Below, piece by piece: positions 8,802 to 17,448 of a stretch of DNA of 64,000 bases; positions within the stretch are counted from its first letter, which is position 1, and each line of letters begins with the position of its first letter. Under the pieces are notes generated by a model, which saw nothing but the letters and a program-made list of their open reading frames with translations, made no database searches and had not been told where the DNA came from. The translations under genes were made by a program, and so were the position numbers. Source of the DNA: an uncultured Phascolarctobacterium sp. (lineage in GTDB: Bacteria > Bacillota > Negativicutes > Acidaminococcales > Acidaminococcaceae); contig NZ_CAAGLX010000013.1 of NCBI RefSeq assembly GCF_900770955.1, positions 62,001-126,000 of the forward strand, read 5' to 3'.

Positions 8802-9466
8802 AGCTGACAGCCTTTACACAGATTATAGTTACTCTGGCGGTTACCGCCTGGGTATTTATCCTGCCGGTAGAAGCAGTAGCCACGATTCTTGTTCTGGAGC
8901 TGGCGCTGCTGTTATATATTAAGCATGACAGAATGACGATGGCTGCTATCGGCGGCCTGGCAGTTTTCACCGGCATGATGATTTTACTGCAGCTGCTTTT
9001 CGGCTCTCCGCTCGATGTATCTTTGATCGGCGGTCTGCGCATGCTGGTTATGACAATGGCGTTTTTGTGCCTGTTGGCTGCAAGCCGTATTCAGGACATT
9101 GCCAAGGCTTTGGTGGACCGCTTCCATATGCCCTGCGAATATGCCTTCATGCTGACTACGGCGCTGCGCTTTGTGCCTAACTTTCTGACTGACAGCGGTA
9201 TTACGCTGGATGCGCAAAGCTGTCGCGGTTATTCCAACCGCGGTAATATGTTTAAGCGCTTCTTCGCTTATCTTGTTGTTATCCGTCCGCTGGTTATGCG
9301 TGCGGTAGCTAAATCGGAAACACTGGCGCTTTCTATGGAGCTGAAGGGCTTTGGCGGCAACACCTATAAGAATATGCCGCCGGCACCGCTGCGCTTTGCA
9401 GATATTTTCGTACTCCTTCTGGTAGTAGCGCTGAGTACCTATCCGCTGTGGATTAAATACCTCTAA
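8798..9466 (+). CDS. ECF transporter T component
   Basis: A 222-residue CbiQ/EcfT-family membrane protein with an N-terminal group of four hydrophobic helices, a cytoplasmic coupling region and a last helix. The coupling-helix region contains SCRGYSNRGN and ALSMELKGFG, corresponding to the conserved short motifs that contact the two ATPases. It starts on the overlap ATGA with A2 and completes a four-gene ECF operon closed by the terminator at 9474. Confidence 0.85.
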   Translation: MKLTAFTQIIVTLAVTAWVFILPVEAVATILVLELALLLYIKHDRMTMAAIGGLAVFTGMMILLQLLFGSPLDVSLIGGLRMLVMTMAFLCLLAASRIQDIAKALVDRFHMPCEYAFMLTTALRFVPNFLTDSGITLDAQSCRGYSNRGNMFKRFFAYLVVIRPLVMRAVAKSETLALSMELKGFGGNTYKNMPPAPLRFADIFVLLLVVALSTYPLWIKYL

Positions 9467-9473
9467 AAAAATA

Positions 9474-9532
9474 AAGAACTGCGAAAGCTCTGTGCAGTGT
9501 ATTGCTGTACAAAGCTTTAGCAGTTCTTTTTT
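9474..9532 (+). terminator. Terminator of the ECF operon
   Basis: AAGAACTGC pairs with GCAGTTCTT, with an inner AAAGCT/AGCTTT stem, and ends in TTTTTT. The A-rich left flank could also serve the converging tetR-type gene. Confidence 0.8.
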
Positions 9533-9548
9533 GTTGCATAAATAATTT

Positions 9549-10136
9549 TTATTCGCCTTTAGTTTGGAATTCGGCAATGGCAGGATTAATCAGTGCCATA
9601 TAATAACCGGCGACAACCTCGGGACCGGGATTCATTTTGTTTTTGAGCCACCAGCGTATCATGCCGACAAAGCTGCTGGTGAGGCTGTTGATTAAAAAGT
9701 CCTCCGGTACTCTCTGAGAATACTCATTATAGGAGCCGCTCATTTTAATGCTGACATTCTGCAGCATGTAATCGCGGAAGAAGCCTAAAAACAGCGTGCC
9801 GTCATCGTAATTGATAATGCCAAGGTAGTATTCGCGTTTGTCGCGCAGGTGGTAAAGAATGTGTGTAATACGCGTTTCCGTGTTTTGCGGCATCTCGGAA
9901 AAATTATGTGTGGAACAGGGAGGGATAACAGGACTGAAGATATGGTCGAAAAGCTCGAAGCAGATTTGGCGTGCCAGGTCATCTTTTGTTTCAAAATGGC
10001 TGTAAAAGGTACTGCGTCCAACGTCAGCTGCATCGATAATGTCCTTAACGCTGACCTTATCATAGCTAGCTTTGGCAAGCAGCTTGACAAAGGCATCGAT
10101 AATTGCCTGCCTGGTCTTTTTTTGTCTTCTGTCCAT
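9549..10136 (-). CDS. TetR/AcrR family transcriptional regulator
   Basis: A 195-residue TetR-type regulator. The N-terminal HTH is MDRRQKKTRQAIIDAF followed by SVKDIIDAADVGRSTFYSHF. The C-terminal region (FVGMIRWWLKN) resembles the ligand domain of DhaS-like regulators. The frame is open for another 42 codons upstream, but ATG 10136 gives the standard TetR N-terminus and has GAGAGGAG before it. It converges on the ECF operon and no target gene is adjacent on its own strand, so its regulon is unknown. Confidence 0.85.
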   Translation of the reverse strand: MDRRQKKTRQAIIDAFVKLLAKASYDKVSVKDIIDAADVGRSTFYSHFETKDDLARQICFELFDHIFSPVIPPCSTHNFSEMPQNTETRITHILYHLRDKREYYLGIINYDDGTLFLGFFRDYMLQNVSIKMSGSYNEYSQRVPEDFLINSLTSSFVGMIRWWLKNKMNPGPEVVAGYYMALINPAIAEFQTKGE

Positions 10137-10285
10137 AGTATGCCTTGCTCCTCTCCCGATAATGTACAATTTATGAAAAGTGTTCATTAAAGTACGAATC
10201 TCGATTTTTGTAGATAGATTTTTTGCCAAAATTAGATTATCATATACATAGAGTTTAGTCAAGAACTTGACTTCGCTTCATGATA

Positions 10286-10413
10286 TACTCATACTCATCA
10301 AAAAACGTAAAAGGCGTCCGGCGGCAAACGGACGCTTTTTGCGTTGTGCGCAAAAATACAAAACCCCGCGGCTTTACAGACTGCGGGGTTTTGTATTTGA
10401 TGAGTATTGAGTA
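10286..10413. repeat. Nested inverted-repeat element
   Basis: Three nested pairings lie in this otherwise non-coding gap. An outer pair joins ATACTCATCAAA (10291-10302) with TTTGATGAGTAT (10396-10407) and extends outward with one bulge. A 16-bp perfect stem, 10354-10369 with 10383-10398, encloses 13 bases. A GCGTCCG/CGGACGC stem (10314-10320 / 10329-10335) is followed by TTTTT. It could be tandem terminators for opposite strands or a small MITE-like unit. The rest of 10137-10552 shows no gene. Confidence 0.55.
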
Positions 10414-10552
10414 GAAAAAAGGGTTGAGCTGCAGCTTGTGTTGCCGCACAGGCTGCAGAGAATATAGCAAAAAGCAGTAATGGGATGATGCTTTATTGCT
10501 GTTATAGTGAAGGGGAAAGAGGGTTAATTAAAATTAACTATTTTGTTCTGCA

Positions 10553-11134
10553 TTAATTCTGAGGCGGTTGGGGGAATTCGCCATTATGATGTCTGTAGCC
10601 GCGGAATTCGTCTTTGTTGTGTTTATAGCCGCGGAACTCACCTTTATGATGCTTTTGCGGCAGCGGTCTGTTGGCTCTTATAGCTTCACGCTGCTCGGGC
10701 GTCATGCTTTGCAGGCGCTCGTGACGTGCCTTGCGCTGTGCCATATCGTCCTTGATGAACTGCTGTACTTCTGCCTTTTGGGCGGGAGTGAGCTTAGCCA
10801 TTGTTTCCTTGGCGTGCTTTTCATGAGCTTCCTTGCGCTCCTTGCGCATTTTTTCTACAGCCTTTTCACGCTGCTCGGGCGTCATGCTTTTCCATTCCTC
10901 GCGCAGCTTTTGGCGTTCAGCACGCTGCTCGGGTGTAAGCTTGGGAGCATGACGGCGCATCTTGTGATGTGCCGGCGGCGGGCAGGGACGGTCTGCGTCG
11001 TTTTCATGCAGAATAGCGTTTACGCGCTCGCTCATAGAGGGCTGCGGCTGGGAATCTGCAGCGGCAGCAAAAGCGCTGGTGCAGAAAGCCGTCAAAACTG
11101 TGCCGGTAACGAGAATCTTTTTCATATTCAACAT
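10553..11134 (-). CDS. Spy/CpxP-like periplasmic protein with His-rich tail
   Basis: A 193-residue exported protein. The signal peptide is MLNMKKILVTGTVLTAFCTS ending near AFAAAA. The mature region is highly charged and helical with four LTPEQ/MTPEQ-type motifs (LTPEQRAE, MTPEQREK, LTPAQKAE, MTPEQREA), the LTxxQ signature of the Spy/CpxP fold. The C-terminus is a tandem His/Gly/Phe-rich repeat (KGEFRGYKHN, KDEFRGYRHH, NGEF). The start at 11134 is used because AAGGAG lies 8 bases upstream; a GTG at 11143 overlaps that RBS. It is divergent from a two-component system, suggesting it is an envelope-stress target of that system. A periplasm fits a diderm cell. Confidence 0.8.
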   Translation of the reverse strand: MLNMKKILVTGTVLTAFCTSAFAAAADSQPQPSMSERVNAILHENDADRPCPPPAHHKMRRHAPKLTPEQRAERQKLREEWKSMTPEQREKAVEKMRKERKEAHEKHAKETMAKLTPAQKAEVQQFIKDDMAQRKARHERLQSMTPEQREAIRANRPLPQKHHKGEFRGYKHNKDEFRGYRHHNGEFPQPPQN

Positions 11135-11362
11135 TAGAATCACTCCTTATATCTTTTCTTGCTTAGTTAATTATGCTGTAATTAAGGCTTTGATTTTGTC
11201 TGTTCCTTAACTTTGCTTATATTGTACAGGCATATTATGACTTTTTTATGTTTTTTGACTTAATTTAAGCTGAAAAATATCTTTTTTTGCGTCATACTTT
11301 TAACACACATAGACGGTAAAATGTAATATAATGAAAGAAAGGTGACATAAGGAGGCTTTGCG

Positions 11363-12061
11363 ATGAAAAAAATACTTATCGCTGATGATAATAAACAGAT
11401 TACGACAATTTTATCCGGCTATGCCAAAAAGGAAGGCTTCGAGCCTGTTATTGCGCTGGACGGAGCAGAAGCGTTGGATAAATTTCTGCAATTTGAGCAT
11501 GAAATTGCTGTTGTGCTGCTGGATGTAATGATGCCGGAGATAGACGGCTTTGAGGTTTGCCGTCGTCTGCGCAAGGAATCTATGGTGCCGATTATTATGA
11601 TCACGGCGCGCGGTGAGGATTACGATAAGATTATGGGGCTTGATATCGGTGCGGACGATTATGTGATTAAGCCGTTCAGCGCACCGGAGGTGATGGCACG
11701 CGTGCGCGCTGTTCTGCGCCGCCTGGGAGCGCAGGAGCTGGCGAACGCTCAGACTCTGTCTTACGCAAATCTGTACATTAATTTGGAAAAGTATGCAGTG
11801 CAGATTAACGGTGAGGATGTGGCGCTGACAAAAAAGGAAATCGAGCTTTTATGGACGCTGGCGAAAAATTCTACGAAGGTTTTCAGCCGTGATAATCTGC
11901 TGGACAGCATCTGGGGCTACGATTATTTCGGTGACAGCCGTACTGTCGATTCGCATATCAAGCGCCTGCGTGCTAAGCTGGATAAGTATGAGCATCCGTT
12001 GTGGGAAATCAAAACTATCTGGGGCGTAGGCTATCGTTTTGAGGGACACAAGGATGAATAA
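11363..12061 (+). CDS. OmpR/PhoB-family response regulator
   Basis: A 232-residue DNA-binding response regulator. The receiver domain (about 1-120) has the acidic pair in IADDNK, phospho-acceptor Asp in VLLDVMMPEIDG, Thr in MITARG and Lys in VIKPFSAPE. The C-terminal winged helix (about 135-230) has LTKKEIELLWTLAKN and SRTVDSHIKRLRAKL. AAGGAGG precedes the ATG. It overlaps the kinase gene by 8 bases. The divergent Spy-like gene is the likely regulon member. Confidence 0.95.
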   Translation: MKKILIADDNKQITTILSGYAKKEGFEPVIALDGAEALDKFLQFEHEIAVVLLDVMMPEIDGFEVCRRLRKESMVPIIMITARGEDYDKIMGLDIGADDYVIKPFSAPEVMARVRAVLRRLGAQELANAQTLSYANLYINLEKYAVQINGEDVALTKKEIELLWTLAKNSTKVFSRDNLLDSIWGYDYFGDSRTVDSHIKRLRAKLDKYEHPLWEIKTIWGVGYRFEGHKDE

Positions 12062-13616
12062 TAAAATTGCTTTAAAGCTGACACTGTATTTTTCTGCGGT
12101 ACTGCTTGTATTTGCGCTGATTATCGGCGGTGTCTTTTATCAATTCTTCAAGCAGCAGACGGTTGAAATCAAGGAAAAGGAAATGCGTCTGCGCGCGGAA
12201 AAGATTGCGGAAGTGCTTGGTGATAATATGGCGCGGATGGAAAGCCGCCATGGTGACGGTATTGCCAACAGCAAATTTATCAGCTATCTGGATAATGTGA
12301 CGCAGGAAATAGTCTGGGTGGTGGACAGCAACCGTCAGCTGAGCATAAATAAGGACAGGGTGCAGCGTCAGCGCCGTGAGGTGCAAATGCATCATGAGCA
12401 TAGCGGTTTTGGCCTTTTCAAACGTCAGATGCAGCCTATTCCCTGGAAGGAACCGCCTAAGACTCCTAAAGAGGCTTATGAAAGACTGCCGGTTCAAATC
12501 AGGAATAAGGTTGAAGAGGGCTTTAACGGCAAAGAGTTCATTGTCGAGGAATATAATCCGATGCTTGACGGCATTATGCTGACTGTCGGCAGGCCAATTT
12601 ATGACAGTCAGGGGCAGGTAAAGGCTGTGCTTTTGCTGCATTCTCCGGTAGCAGGATTGCAAGACGCTATCTGGTCCGGCCTGCGCATTCTGCTTATCAG
12701 CCTGCTGGTGGCAATGGCTTTGGGTATGTTGCTTTCGGTAGTGCTCAGCTGGCGCTTTACCGGCACGATAGAAAAAATGAAAAATATTGCCGAGCGTCTG
12801 GCAGAACGTGATTACACCGCCCGCACCGACATTAAGCAAAATGACGAAATCGGCGAGCTGGCGCGTACGCTGGATATTCTGGCGGAACGTCTGGAGCTGG
12901 CAGATGCCGAAAGCCAAAAGCTGGAAAAGCTGCGCCGCGAGTTTATTGCCAACATTTCGCACGAGCTGCGTACGCCTGTGACGGTTATCCGCGGCAGCTT
13001 GGAGGCTTTGCGTGACGGTGTGGTTACGGAAAAGGCCGATGTTGAGGAATTTCATGAGCAGATGTATAAGGAAAGCCTGTTTTTGCAGCGACTGATAAAT
13101 GATCTGCTGGATTTGTCGCGTTTGCAGAATACGGATTTCCCGATTGAAAAGGCATCGTTGAACCTTGTCGATGTTATACATGATGCAGTGCGCAGCGGCA
13201 GGCAGCTCGGTGCTGATAAAAAGCTGCAGATTACAGGCAGTGCGGATAAGGACATTTACATGCTGAACGGTGATTACGGACGCTTGCGGCAGATGCTGAT
13301 GATTTTTTTGCATAACAGCATCAAGTTTTCGCCTGCAGGCAGCGAAATCAAGCTGGAGCTGACAGACAACAGGCTTAAGCTCACTGATCATGGCTGCGGT
13401 ATTAAGGAAGAGGATATTCCGCATGCCTTCGACCGTTTTTATAAAGCACGCAACGAGCATAATAAGAGCGGCAGCGGTTTGGGACTGGCAATTGCCAAGC
13501 AGATTGCGCAGCGTCATGATATGCAGCTTCAACTGCAGAGCAAGCTGGGCGAGGGTACGACAATTATTATTACTCTGCCGCCTGAGCTGAAGGAAAAGGA
13601 GTATGCAGATGAATAA
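12054..13616 (+). CDS. Membrane sensor histidine kinase
   Basis: A 520-residue HK. There is one helix at about residues 9-31, a periplasmic sensor of roughly 170 residues rich in basic and His residues, a second helix near 205-230, a HAMP segment, the H-box ANISHELRTPVTVIRG, then N box (IFLHNSIKFSPAGSE), G1 (LTDHGCGIKEEDIPHAFDRFYKA) and G2 (SGSGLGLAIAK). The ATG at 12054 overlaps the response-regulator stop; a TTG extension at 12039 is not needed. It forms an operon with the response regulator and the following SDR gene. Confidence 0.93.
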   Translation: MNNKIALKLTLYFSAVLLVFALIIGGVFYQFFKQQTVEIKEKEMRLRAEKIAEVLGDNMARMESRHGDGIANSKFISYLDNVTQEIVWVVDSNRQLSINKDRVQRQRREVQMHHEHSGFGLFKRQMQPIPWKEPPKTPKEAYERLPVQIRNKVEEGFNGKEFIVEEYNPMLDGIMLTVGRPIYDSQGQVKAVLLLHSPVAGLQDAIWSGLRILLISLLVAMALGMLLSVVLSWRFTGTIEKMKNIAERLAERDYTARTDIKQNDEIGELARTLDILAERLELADAESQKLEKLRREFIANISHELRTPVTVIRGSLEALRDGVVTEKADVEEFHEQMYKESLFLQRLINDLLDLSRLQNTDFPIEKASLNLVDVIHDAVRSGRQLGADKKLQITGSADKDIYMLNGDYGRLRQMLMIFLHNSIKFSPAGSEIKLELTDNRLKLTDHGCGIKEEDIPHAFDRFYKARNEHNKSGSGLGLAIAKQIAQRHDMQLQLQSKLGEGTTIIITLPPELKEKEYADE

Positions 13617-14388
13617 GATGAATTACGGCTGTGAAGGACTTTGCGTTGTTATCAGCGGCGGTACGTCAGGCATCGGCCTGGCGGCGGCACAGCGCTTTTT
13701 GGCAGACGGTGCGCGTGTATATATTTTGGGACGTTCCGAGGAGCGTGGTGCGCAGGCATTGCATTATCTGGAGGAGCAGACAGGGCAGCAGGCAGTGTAT
13801 ATTTCCTGTGACGTGACGAAGCAGGCTGAATGCAAGGCTGCTGTGGCAAAAATTGCCGAGCAGGAAGGCAGGTCTGACTGGCAACTGGATATTTTGGTCA
13901 ACAGCGCCGGATTTTATCGCGAGCAACGTCTGGATCAGCTTACTGAAGCTGATTTTGATGCGATGATGAATGTCAATGTTAAGGGTATGATGTTCTTGAC
14001 GCAGGCCGCACTGCCTTATCTGCGCAGTAAAAGCAGCGTGGTGAATATTGCCTCCGATGCTGCCGTCAGCGGTAATTACGGCTGTGCGCTTTATTGTGCT
14101 ACCAAGGGTGCGGTGGTGGCGTTCACCAGAGCCTTGGCGCTGGATTTGGCACCATCGGTGCGCGTGAACTGCGTTTGCCCGGCAGATGTGGATACGCCGC
14201 TATTGGCGCAGCAGCTTGCTGACGCGAACGGCGGCTATACATTGGCGGATGTGGCTGCAGCCTATCCGCTGCAGCGGATTGCCGCAGCGGGTGAGATTGC
14301 TCATGTAATCTGCAGCCTGGCGGCTCCTGCCAACAGCTTTATGACAGGCAGCATCGTAACTGTCGACGGCGGTCTGACAGCCGGATAA
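13609..14388 (+). CDS. SDR-family oxidoreductase
   Basis: A 259-residue short-chain dehydrogenase/reductase. The dinucleotide-binding motif is SGGTSGIG near the N-terminus, the NAG-type motif is NSAGFYR, catalytic Ser is in VNIASDAAVSG and the Tyr-Lys pair is YCATKGA. The C-terminal end MTGSIVTVDGGL is typical. Of three possible ATGs (13603, 13609, 13618), 13609 lies at proper distance from AGGAG (13597-13601). It overlaps the kinase stop, so it is expressed with the two-component genes; its substrate is unknown. Confidence 0.88.
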   Translation: MNKMNYGCEGLCVVISGGTSGIGLAAAQRFLADGARVYILGRSEERGAQALHYLEEQTGQQAVYISCDVTKQAECKAAVAKIAEQEGRSDWQLDILVNSAGFYREQRLDQLTEADFDAMMNVNVKGMMFLTQAALPYLRSKSSVVNIASDAAVSGNYGCALYCATKGAVVAFTRALALDLAPSVRVNCVCPADVDTPLLAQQLADANGGYTLADVAAAYPLQRIAAAGEIAHVICSLAAPANSFMTGSIVTVDGGLTAG

Positions 14389-14404
14389 ATAATATATAGC
14401 AGTA

Positions 14405-14439
14405 AAACAGGTAAAGAAAGTTTTCTTTGCCTGTTTTTT
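14405..14439 (+). terminator. Terminator after the two-component/SDR operon
   Basis: AAACAGG pairs with CCTGTTT, with an inner AAAGAAAG/CTTTG region, followed by TTTTTT. Confidence 0.75.
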
Positions 14440-14440
14440 C

Positions 14441-14470
14441 ATATACGCAAACGTATATAAGTGATATAAT
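14441..14470 (+). promoter_or_regulatory. Promoter region with palindrome upstream of murI
   Basis: ATATACG-CAAA-CGTATAT (14441-14458) is a perfect 7-bp inverted repeat, followed closely by a consensus TATAAT at 14465-14470. No good -35 is seen. The palindrome covers the -35 position and may be an operator. Confidence 0.4.
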
Positions 14471-14509
14471 TAATGTATTAAAGTATAAAAAATACGGGAG
14501 GGTATTTTT

Positions 14510-15313
14510 ATGGATAAAATGCAGCCAATCGGCGTACTTGATTCGGGAGTCGGCGGTCTGTCTGTTTTGAAATGCCTGCATCAGATGCTGCCGCACGAGG
14601 ATTTTATTTATGTGGGTGATACTGCACGTACGCCTTACGGCACACGCAGCGAACAGGAAATCCGCGGTTTTGTGGGAGAAATAATTGATTGGCTGGCAGC
14701 CAAAAACGTTAAGCAGGTTGTTATAGCCTGCAATACGCTGACGATGCTCGGTGTAGACAGTCTGCGGGGGACGCATTCGTTCAGGGTTGTCGGTATGTCC
14801 AAGGGGGCGCAGCAGCTGCTTTCGGCCAGTCCTCATAAAAAAATCGGCGTGCTGGCAACGCAGTTTACTATTGCCAGCGGCTTGCACAAGAAGGCTATTC
14901 TTGCTGCTGACCCGCAAGCGCAGGTTTATCCTGTGGCTTGCCCGAAGTTTGTACCGTTGATTGAGGGAGAGCAGTTTGACAGTCCGGAGCTGCAGCAGGC
15001 TATCGCCGAATATACCGAGCCGCTGAAAGAAGCAGGCGTAGAGGCAGTGATTTTGTCTTGCACGCATTATCCGTTTATAAAAGAACAAATCGAAGCCGAT
15101 TTAGGACCTAAGGTAAAGGTGCTTGACCCGGCGGCTGCTACCAGTGCCGACGCTATAGCGGCACTTAAGGAGGAAGGACTGCTGCGTACGGAAGGCAAGG
15201 GACATCTGCAGGTTTGCTGCACGGCTGATCTGGCAAGAGTTGAGCGCTTGGCCGGCAGAATGTTGCCTGTAGACGATTGCGATTTTTCTTTAATCGATTT
15301 AAAGAAGAATTGA
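14510..15313 (+). CDS. murI: Glutamate racemase
   Basis: A 267-residue cofactor-independent racemase making D-glutamate for peptidoglycan. The two catalytic cysteines lie in VIACNTLTM and LSCTHYPF, and the substrate loop VLDSGVGGLSVL is at the N-terminus. The first motif is ACNTLT where many MurI proteins read ACNTAS/T. It appears to be a single gene: a terminator lies before it and about 265 bases of non-coding DNA follow. Confidence 0.93.
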   Translation: MDKMQPIGVLDSGVGGLSVLKCLHQMLPHEDFIYVGDTARTPYGTRSEQEIRGFVGEIIDWLAAKNVKQVVIACNTLTMLGVDSLRGTHSFRVVGMSKGAQQLLSASPHKKIGVLATQFTIASGLHKKAILAADPQAQVYPVACPKFVPLIEGEQFDSPELQQAIAEYTEPLKEAGVEAVILSCTHYPFIKEQIEADLGPKVKVLDPAAATSADAIAALKEEGLLRTEGKGHLQVCCTADLARVERLAGRMLPVDDCDFSLIDLKKN

Positions 15314-15452
15314 TTGCATAACTTTTATTCCTTTCAAAAAAGAAGCAGGAATTTTCTTTTTAATGTCTAATTTATAGTAATTAAGAGCGAGAAAAGGATT
15401 GCTTTTTTAGTGGCTTGCTATGAGAGCTGCCTAATAGGTGTTTATGTTACTA

Positions 15453-15488
15453 AATGCCGGTTTCATGATACTGTGAAAGCGGTATTTA
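15453..15488. repeat. Imperfect hairpin in murI-mnhE gap
   Basis: AAATGCCGGTTTCA pairs imperfectly with TGAAAGCGGTATTT around 8 bases. It is the only structure seen between murI and the antiporter operon (15314-15578); no gene is visible there. Confidence 0.4.
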
Positions 15489-15578
15489 TATTTTCGCAGC
15501 TATGTCATCTGTATTGACGGATGACTGGTTACGCAAATGCTATTATATTCAAAAATAATATAAAGAAAGGTGGTAGCT

Positions 15579-16154
15579 GTGGAAAAGCAGGGAGTATTGA
15601 ACGATAAAAAAATTGTAGGCTCGCCTATGGTGCATATGACAGGTCTTGCTCTGGTGCTGTTTGCATTCTGGATGGTTTTGTCAGGCAGAACGGAAACAAA
15701 ATTTGTCGTATACGGTATCCTCACAGCTGTGGTGACAACTTGGGTTACATACCCGCTTCTGCTGGTGCCGAATAAGGACGGCAGTAAAAAGTATTATGTT
15801 TTCGGGTTTTCAATTCCGAAAATGATTATGTACTTTTTCTGGCTGATGTGGCAGCTGGTGCTCGCCAATATTGACGTGCTGCTGGCAACTACAGGTCAGG
15901 AGCTGAATATTGATCCTAAGGTTGTCCGCTTCCGCTTCAGGGCCGATAATCCTATGGCATCCGTTATTTTGGCAAACTCAATTACGCTGACACCGGGTAC
16001 TGTAACAATGAATGTTACCGATGACGGCGTATATGAAATTCATGCGCTGACCGTTGGTGCGGCGGCAGGTGTGCTTGATGGCAGCATGCAGAAAAAGGTT
16101 GCCGATTTATATGGCGAAAAATTTGATTTTGCAGTAGTAGAGAGTGAGGAATGA
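15579..16154 (+). CDS. mnhE: Mrp/Mbh antiporter subunit MnhE (MbhA-like)
   Basis: A 191-residue membrane protein of the MnhE family, first gene of an 11-gene antiporter operon. Two to three hydrophobic helices are followed by a cytoplasmic C-terminal domain carrying the family segment ANSITLTPGTVTM. Of two GTG candidates, 15579 lies 6 bases after GAAAGGTGG and is preferred over 15570, which is inside the RBS. Role: structural subunit of the cation/proton antiporter module. Confidence 0.88.
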   Translation: MEKQGVLNDKKIVGSPMVHMTGLALVLFAFWMVLSGRTETKFVVYGILTAVVTTWVTYPLLLVPNKDGSKKYYVFGFSIPKMIMYFFWLMWQLVLANIDVLLATTGQELNIDPKVVRFRFRADNPMASVILANSITLTPGTVTMNVTDDGVYEIHALTVGAAAGVLDGSMQKKVADLYGEKFDFAVVESEE

Positions 16155-16420
16155 TTATGCAGATTATATTTTATATTATGATGGTAGCCATTCTTCTGAT
16201 CATCGGTACGATGCTGCAGCGCTTGTTTAACGGACCGACAATTTTTGACAGAATGAACGCCTTGGGCGTTATCGGTGCCGATACAATTCTATTATTGGTG
16301 CTTTTCGGCTATATTGACAAACGTCCGGATATGTATGTTGATATAGCGATTTCTTATGCAATTTTAGGCTTTATCGGCTCGCTGATTGTAGCTAAATTTA
16401 TAGGAGGTAAAAGGATATGA
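16151..16420 (+). CDS. mnhF: Mrp/Mbh antiporter subunit MnhF (MbhB-like)
   Basis: An 89-residue protein with three transmembrane helices, matching MnhF in size, with the conserved GPTIFDRMNALGVIGAD segment. The start overlaps the mnhE stop (ATGA) and the end overlaps mnhG. Confidence 0.88.
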   Translation: MIMQIIFYIMMVAILLIIGTMLQRLFNGPTIFDRMNALGVIGADTILLLVLFGYIDKRPDMYVDIAISYAILGFIGSLIVAKFIGGKRI

Positions 16421-16878
16421 TTGAACAATTCGGTTTTACCTCCCTGCGCGAAGTTATCGCTGCACTGTTCCTGCTAAGCGGTCTGGTATTCTTCGTCGGT
16501 TCAGCTATCGGTATGCTGCGCCTGCCGGACTTCTATTCCAGAATCCATGCCTCCGGTAACAGTGAAACTCTTGGCTGTACGCTTTCCTTTATCGGTCTGA
16601 TGATTTATGAAGGACCTACACTGACAGCGGCAAAGATGGCTTTTGTATTTTTACTTGTTTTTATGGCGAATCCAATCGGCTCGCATATTCTGAGCAAGGC
16701 AGCCTATAAATCCGGACATCCTGTCTGGACACTGCAAAGCAAGGGCGCCAAAAAGCTTGTCGGTCTGGAAAAGGCTGACCACAGTGCTGACGAGCCTGTT
16801 GGTCATATCCGCAAGAAGCCTGCAAAAACAAATCGTAATCAGGTACATAAATATCATAAGAAGAAAGGAGATAAATAA
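16417..16878 (+). CDS. mnhG: Mrp/Mbh antiporter subunit MnhG (MbhC-like)
   Basis: MnhG-family membrane protein of 153 residues. Helices in the first 90 residues include FFVGSAIGMLRLPDFYSRIH and LGCTLSFIGLM. An additional hydrophilic basic tail of about 50 residues (ending in KYHKKKGDK) is longer than usual for the family. TAGGAGG precedes the ATG, which overlaps the mnhF stop. Confidence 0.87.
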   Translation: MIEQFGFTSLREVIAALFLLSGLVFFVGSAIGMLRLPDFYSRIHASGNSETLGCTLSFIGLMIYEGPTLTAAKMAFVFLLVFMANPIGSHILSKAAYKSGHPVWTLQSKGAKKLVGLEKADHSADEPVGHIRKKPAKTNRNQVHKYHKKKGDK

Positions 16879-16879
16879 A

Positions 16880-17122
16880 ATGGAGATTTATACTATTGAA
16901 GCTCTTTTACTTGTCTTCCTTATTCTCATTACCTGTGCAGTTATTTTCTGCAAGGATATTTTAAGTGCTGCGATTATCTACAGTGCGTTCAGCTTCTGTG
17001 CTGTGCTGCTGTATCTGATGATGGGTTCCCCCGACGTAGCCTTTACGGAGGCTGTTATCGGTACGATTTCTACCATCTTCTTCGTAGCTTCGTTGAAAAA
17101 AATTGATAGGTGGTGTAAATAA
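16880..17122 (+). CDS. Antiporter subunit, DUF4040/MbhD-like
   Basis: An 80-residue protein with three helices that matches the small DUF4040 (MbhD) subunit: MEIYTIEALLLVFLI, then ILSAAIIYSAFSF, then GSPDVAFTEAVIGTIS. In MrpA the equivalent segment is fused to the large subunit; here it is free-standing, as in membrane-bound hydrogenase antiporter modules. A longer open frame begins inside mnhG, but GGAGATAA just before 16880 fixes the start. Confidence 0.85.
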   Translation: MEIYTIEALLLVFLILITCAVIFCKDILSAAIIYSAFSFCAVLLYLMMGSPDVAFTEAVIGTISTIFFVASLKKIDRWCK

Positions 17123-17448
17123 TGCGTGGATTAGTTGCTGTTATCCTGGCGATTATGACAGGCATGTTTTGCTCTGTCGTAACCTACCTGCCCGAAATTG
17201 GTGACGCGAACACTGCGCCTAACCAGCATGTTACTCCGACCTATATCTCCCGTAGTGCGGAGGATACAGGCTCGCCCAATATCGTAACGGGCGTCATCAT
17301 CGACTATCGTGGCTTCGATACTATGTGGGAAACCTCGGTAATGTTCCTCGCCGGTCTGACAACTGTGCTGGTGCTGACCAGCAATCCGGTAGGACGCAGA
17401 CCTGAGGAAGAGCCGGAGGATCCGGAGGAAGGAGAGATTATCAAATGA
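17122..17448 (+). CDS. Antiporter subunit MbhE-like
   Basis: A 108-residue protein with one N-terminal and one C-terminal helix around a periplasmic loop. The segment NIVTGVIIDYRGFDTMWE is the hallmark of the MbhE / MrpA-C-terminal family. The C-terminal tail is acidic (EEEPEDPEEGE). Its start overlaps the preceding stop and its end overlaps the MnhB gene. Confidence 0.83.
   Translation: MRGLVAVILAIMTGMFCSVVTYLPEIGDANTAPNQHVTPTYISRSAEDTGSPNIVTGVIIDYRGFDTMWETSVMFLAGLTTVLVLTSNPVGRRPEEEPEDPEEGEIIK

Noticed and set aside
9549..10262. Longer start for the TetR gene at 10262
   Set aside because: The 42 extra codons do not resemble a TetR N-terminus and ATG 10136 has a good RBS.
12072..13532. 486-codon minus-strand frame opposite the sensor kinase
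   Set aside because: Opposite a complete kinase with all motifs; no RBS or recognisable domain.
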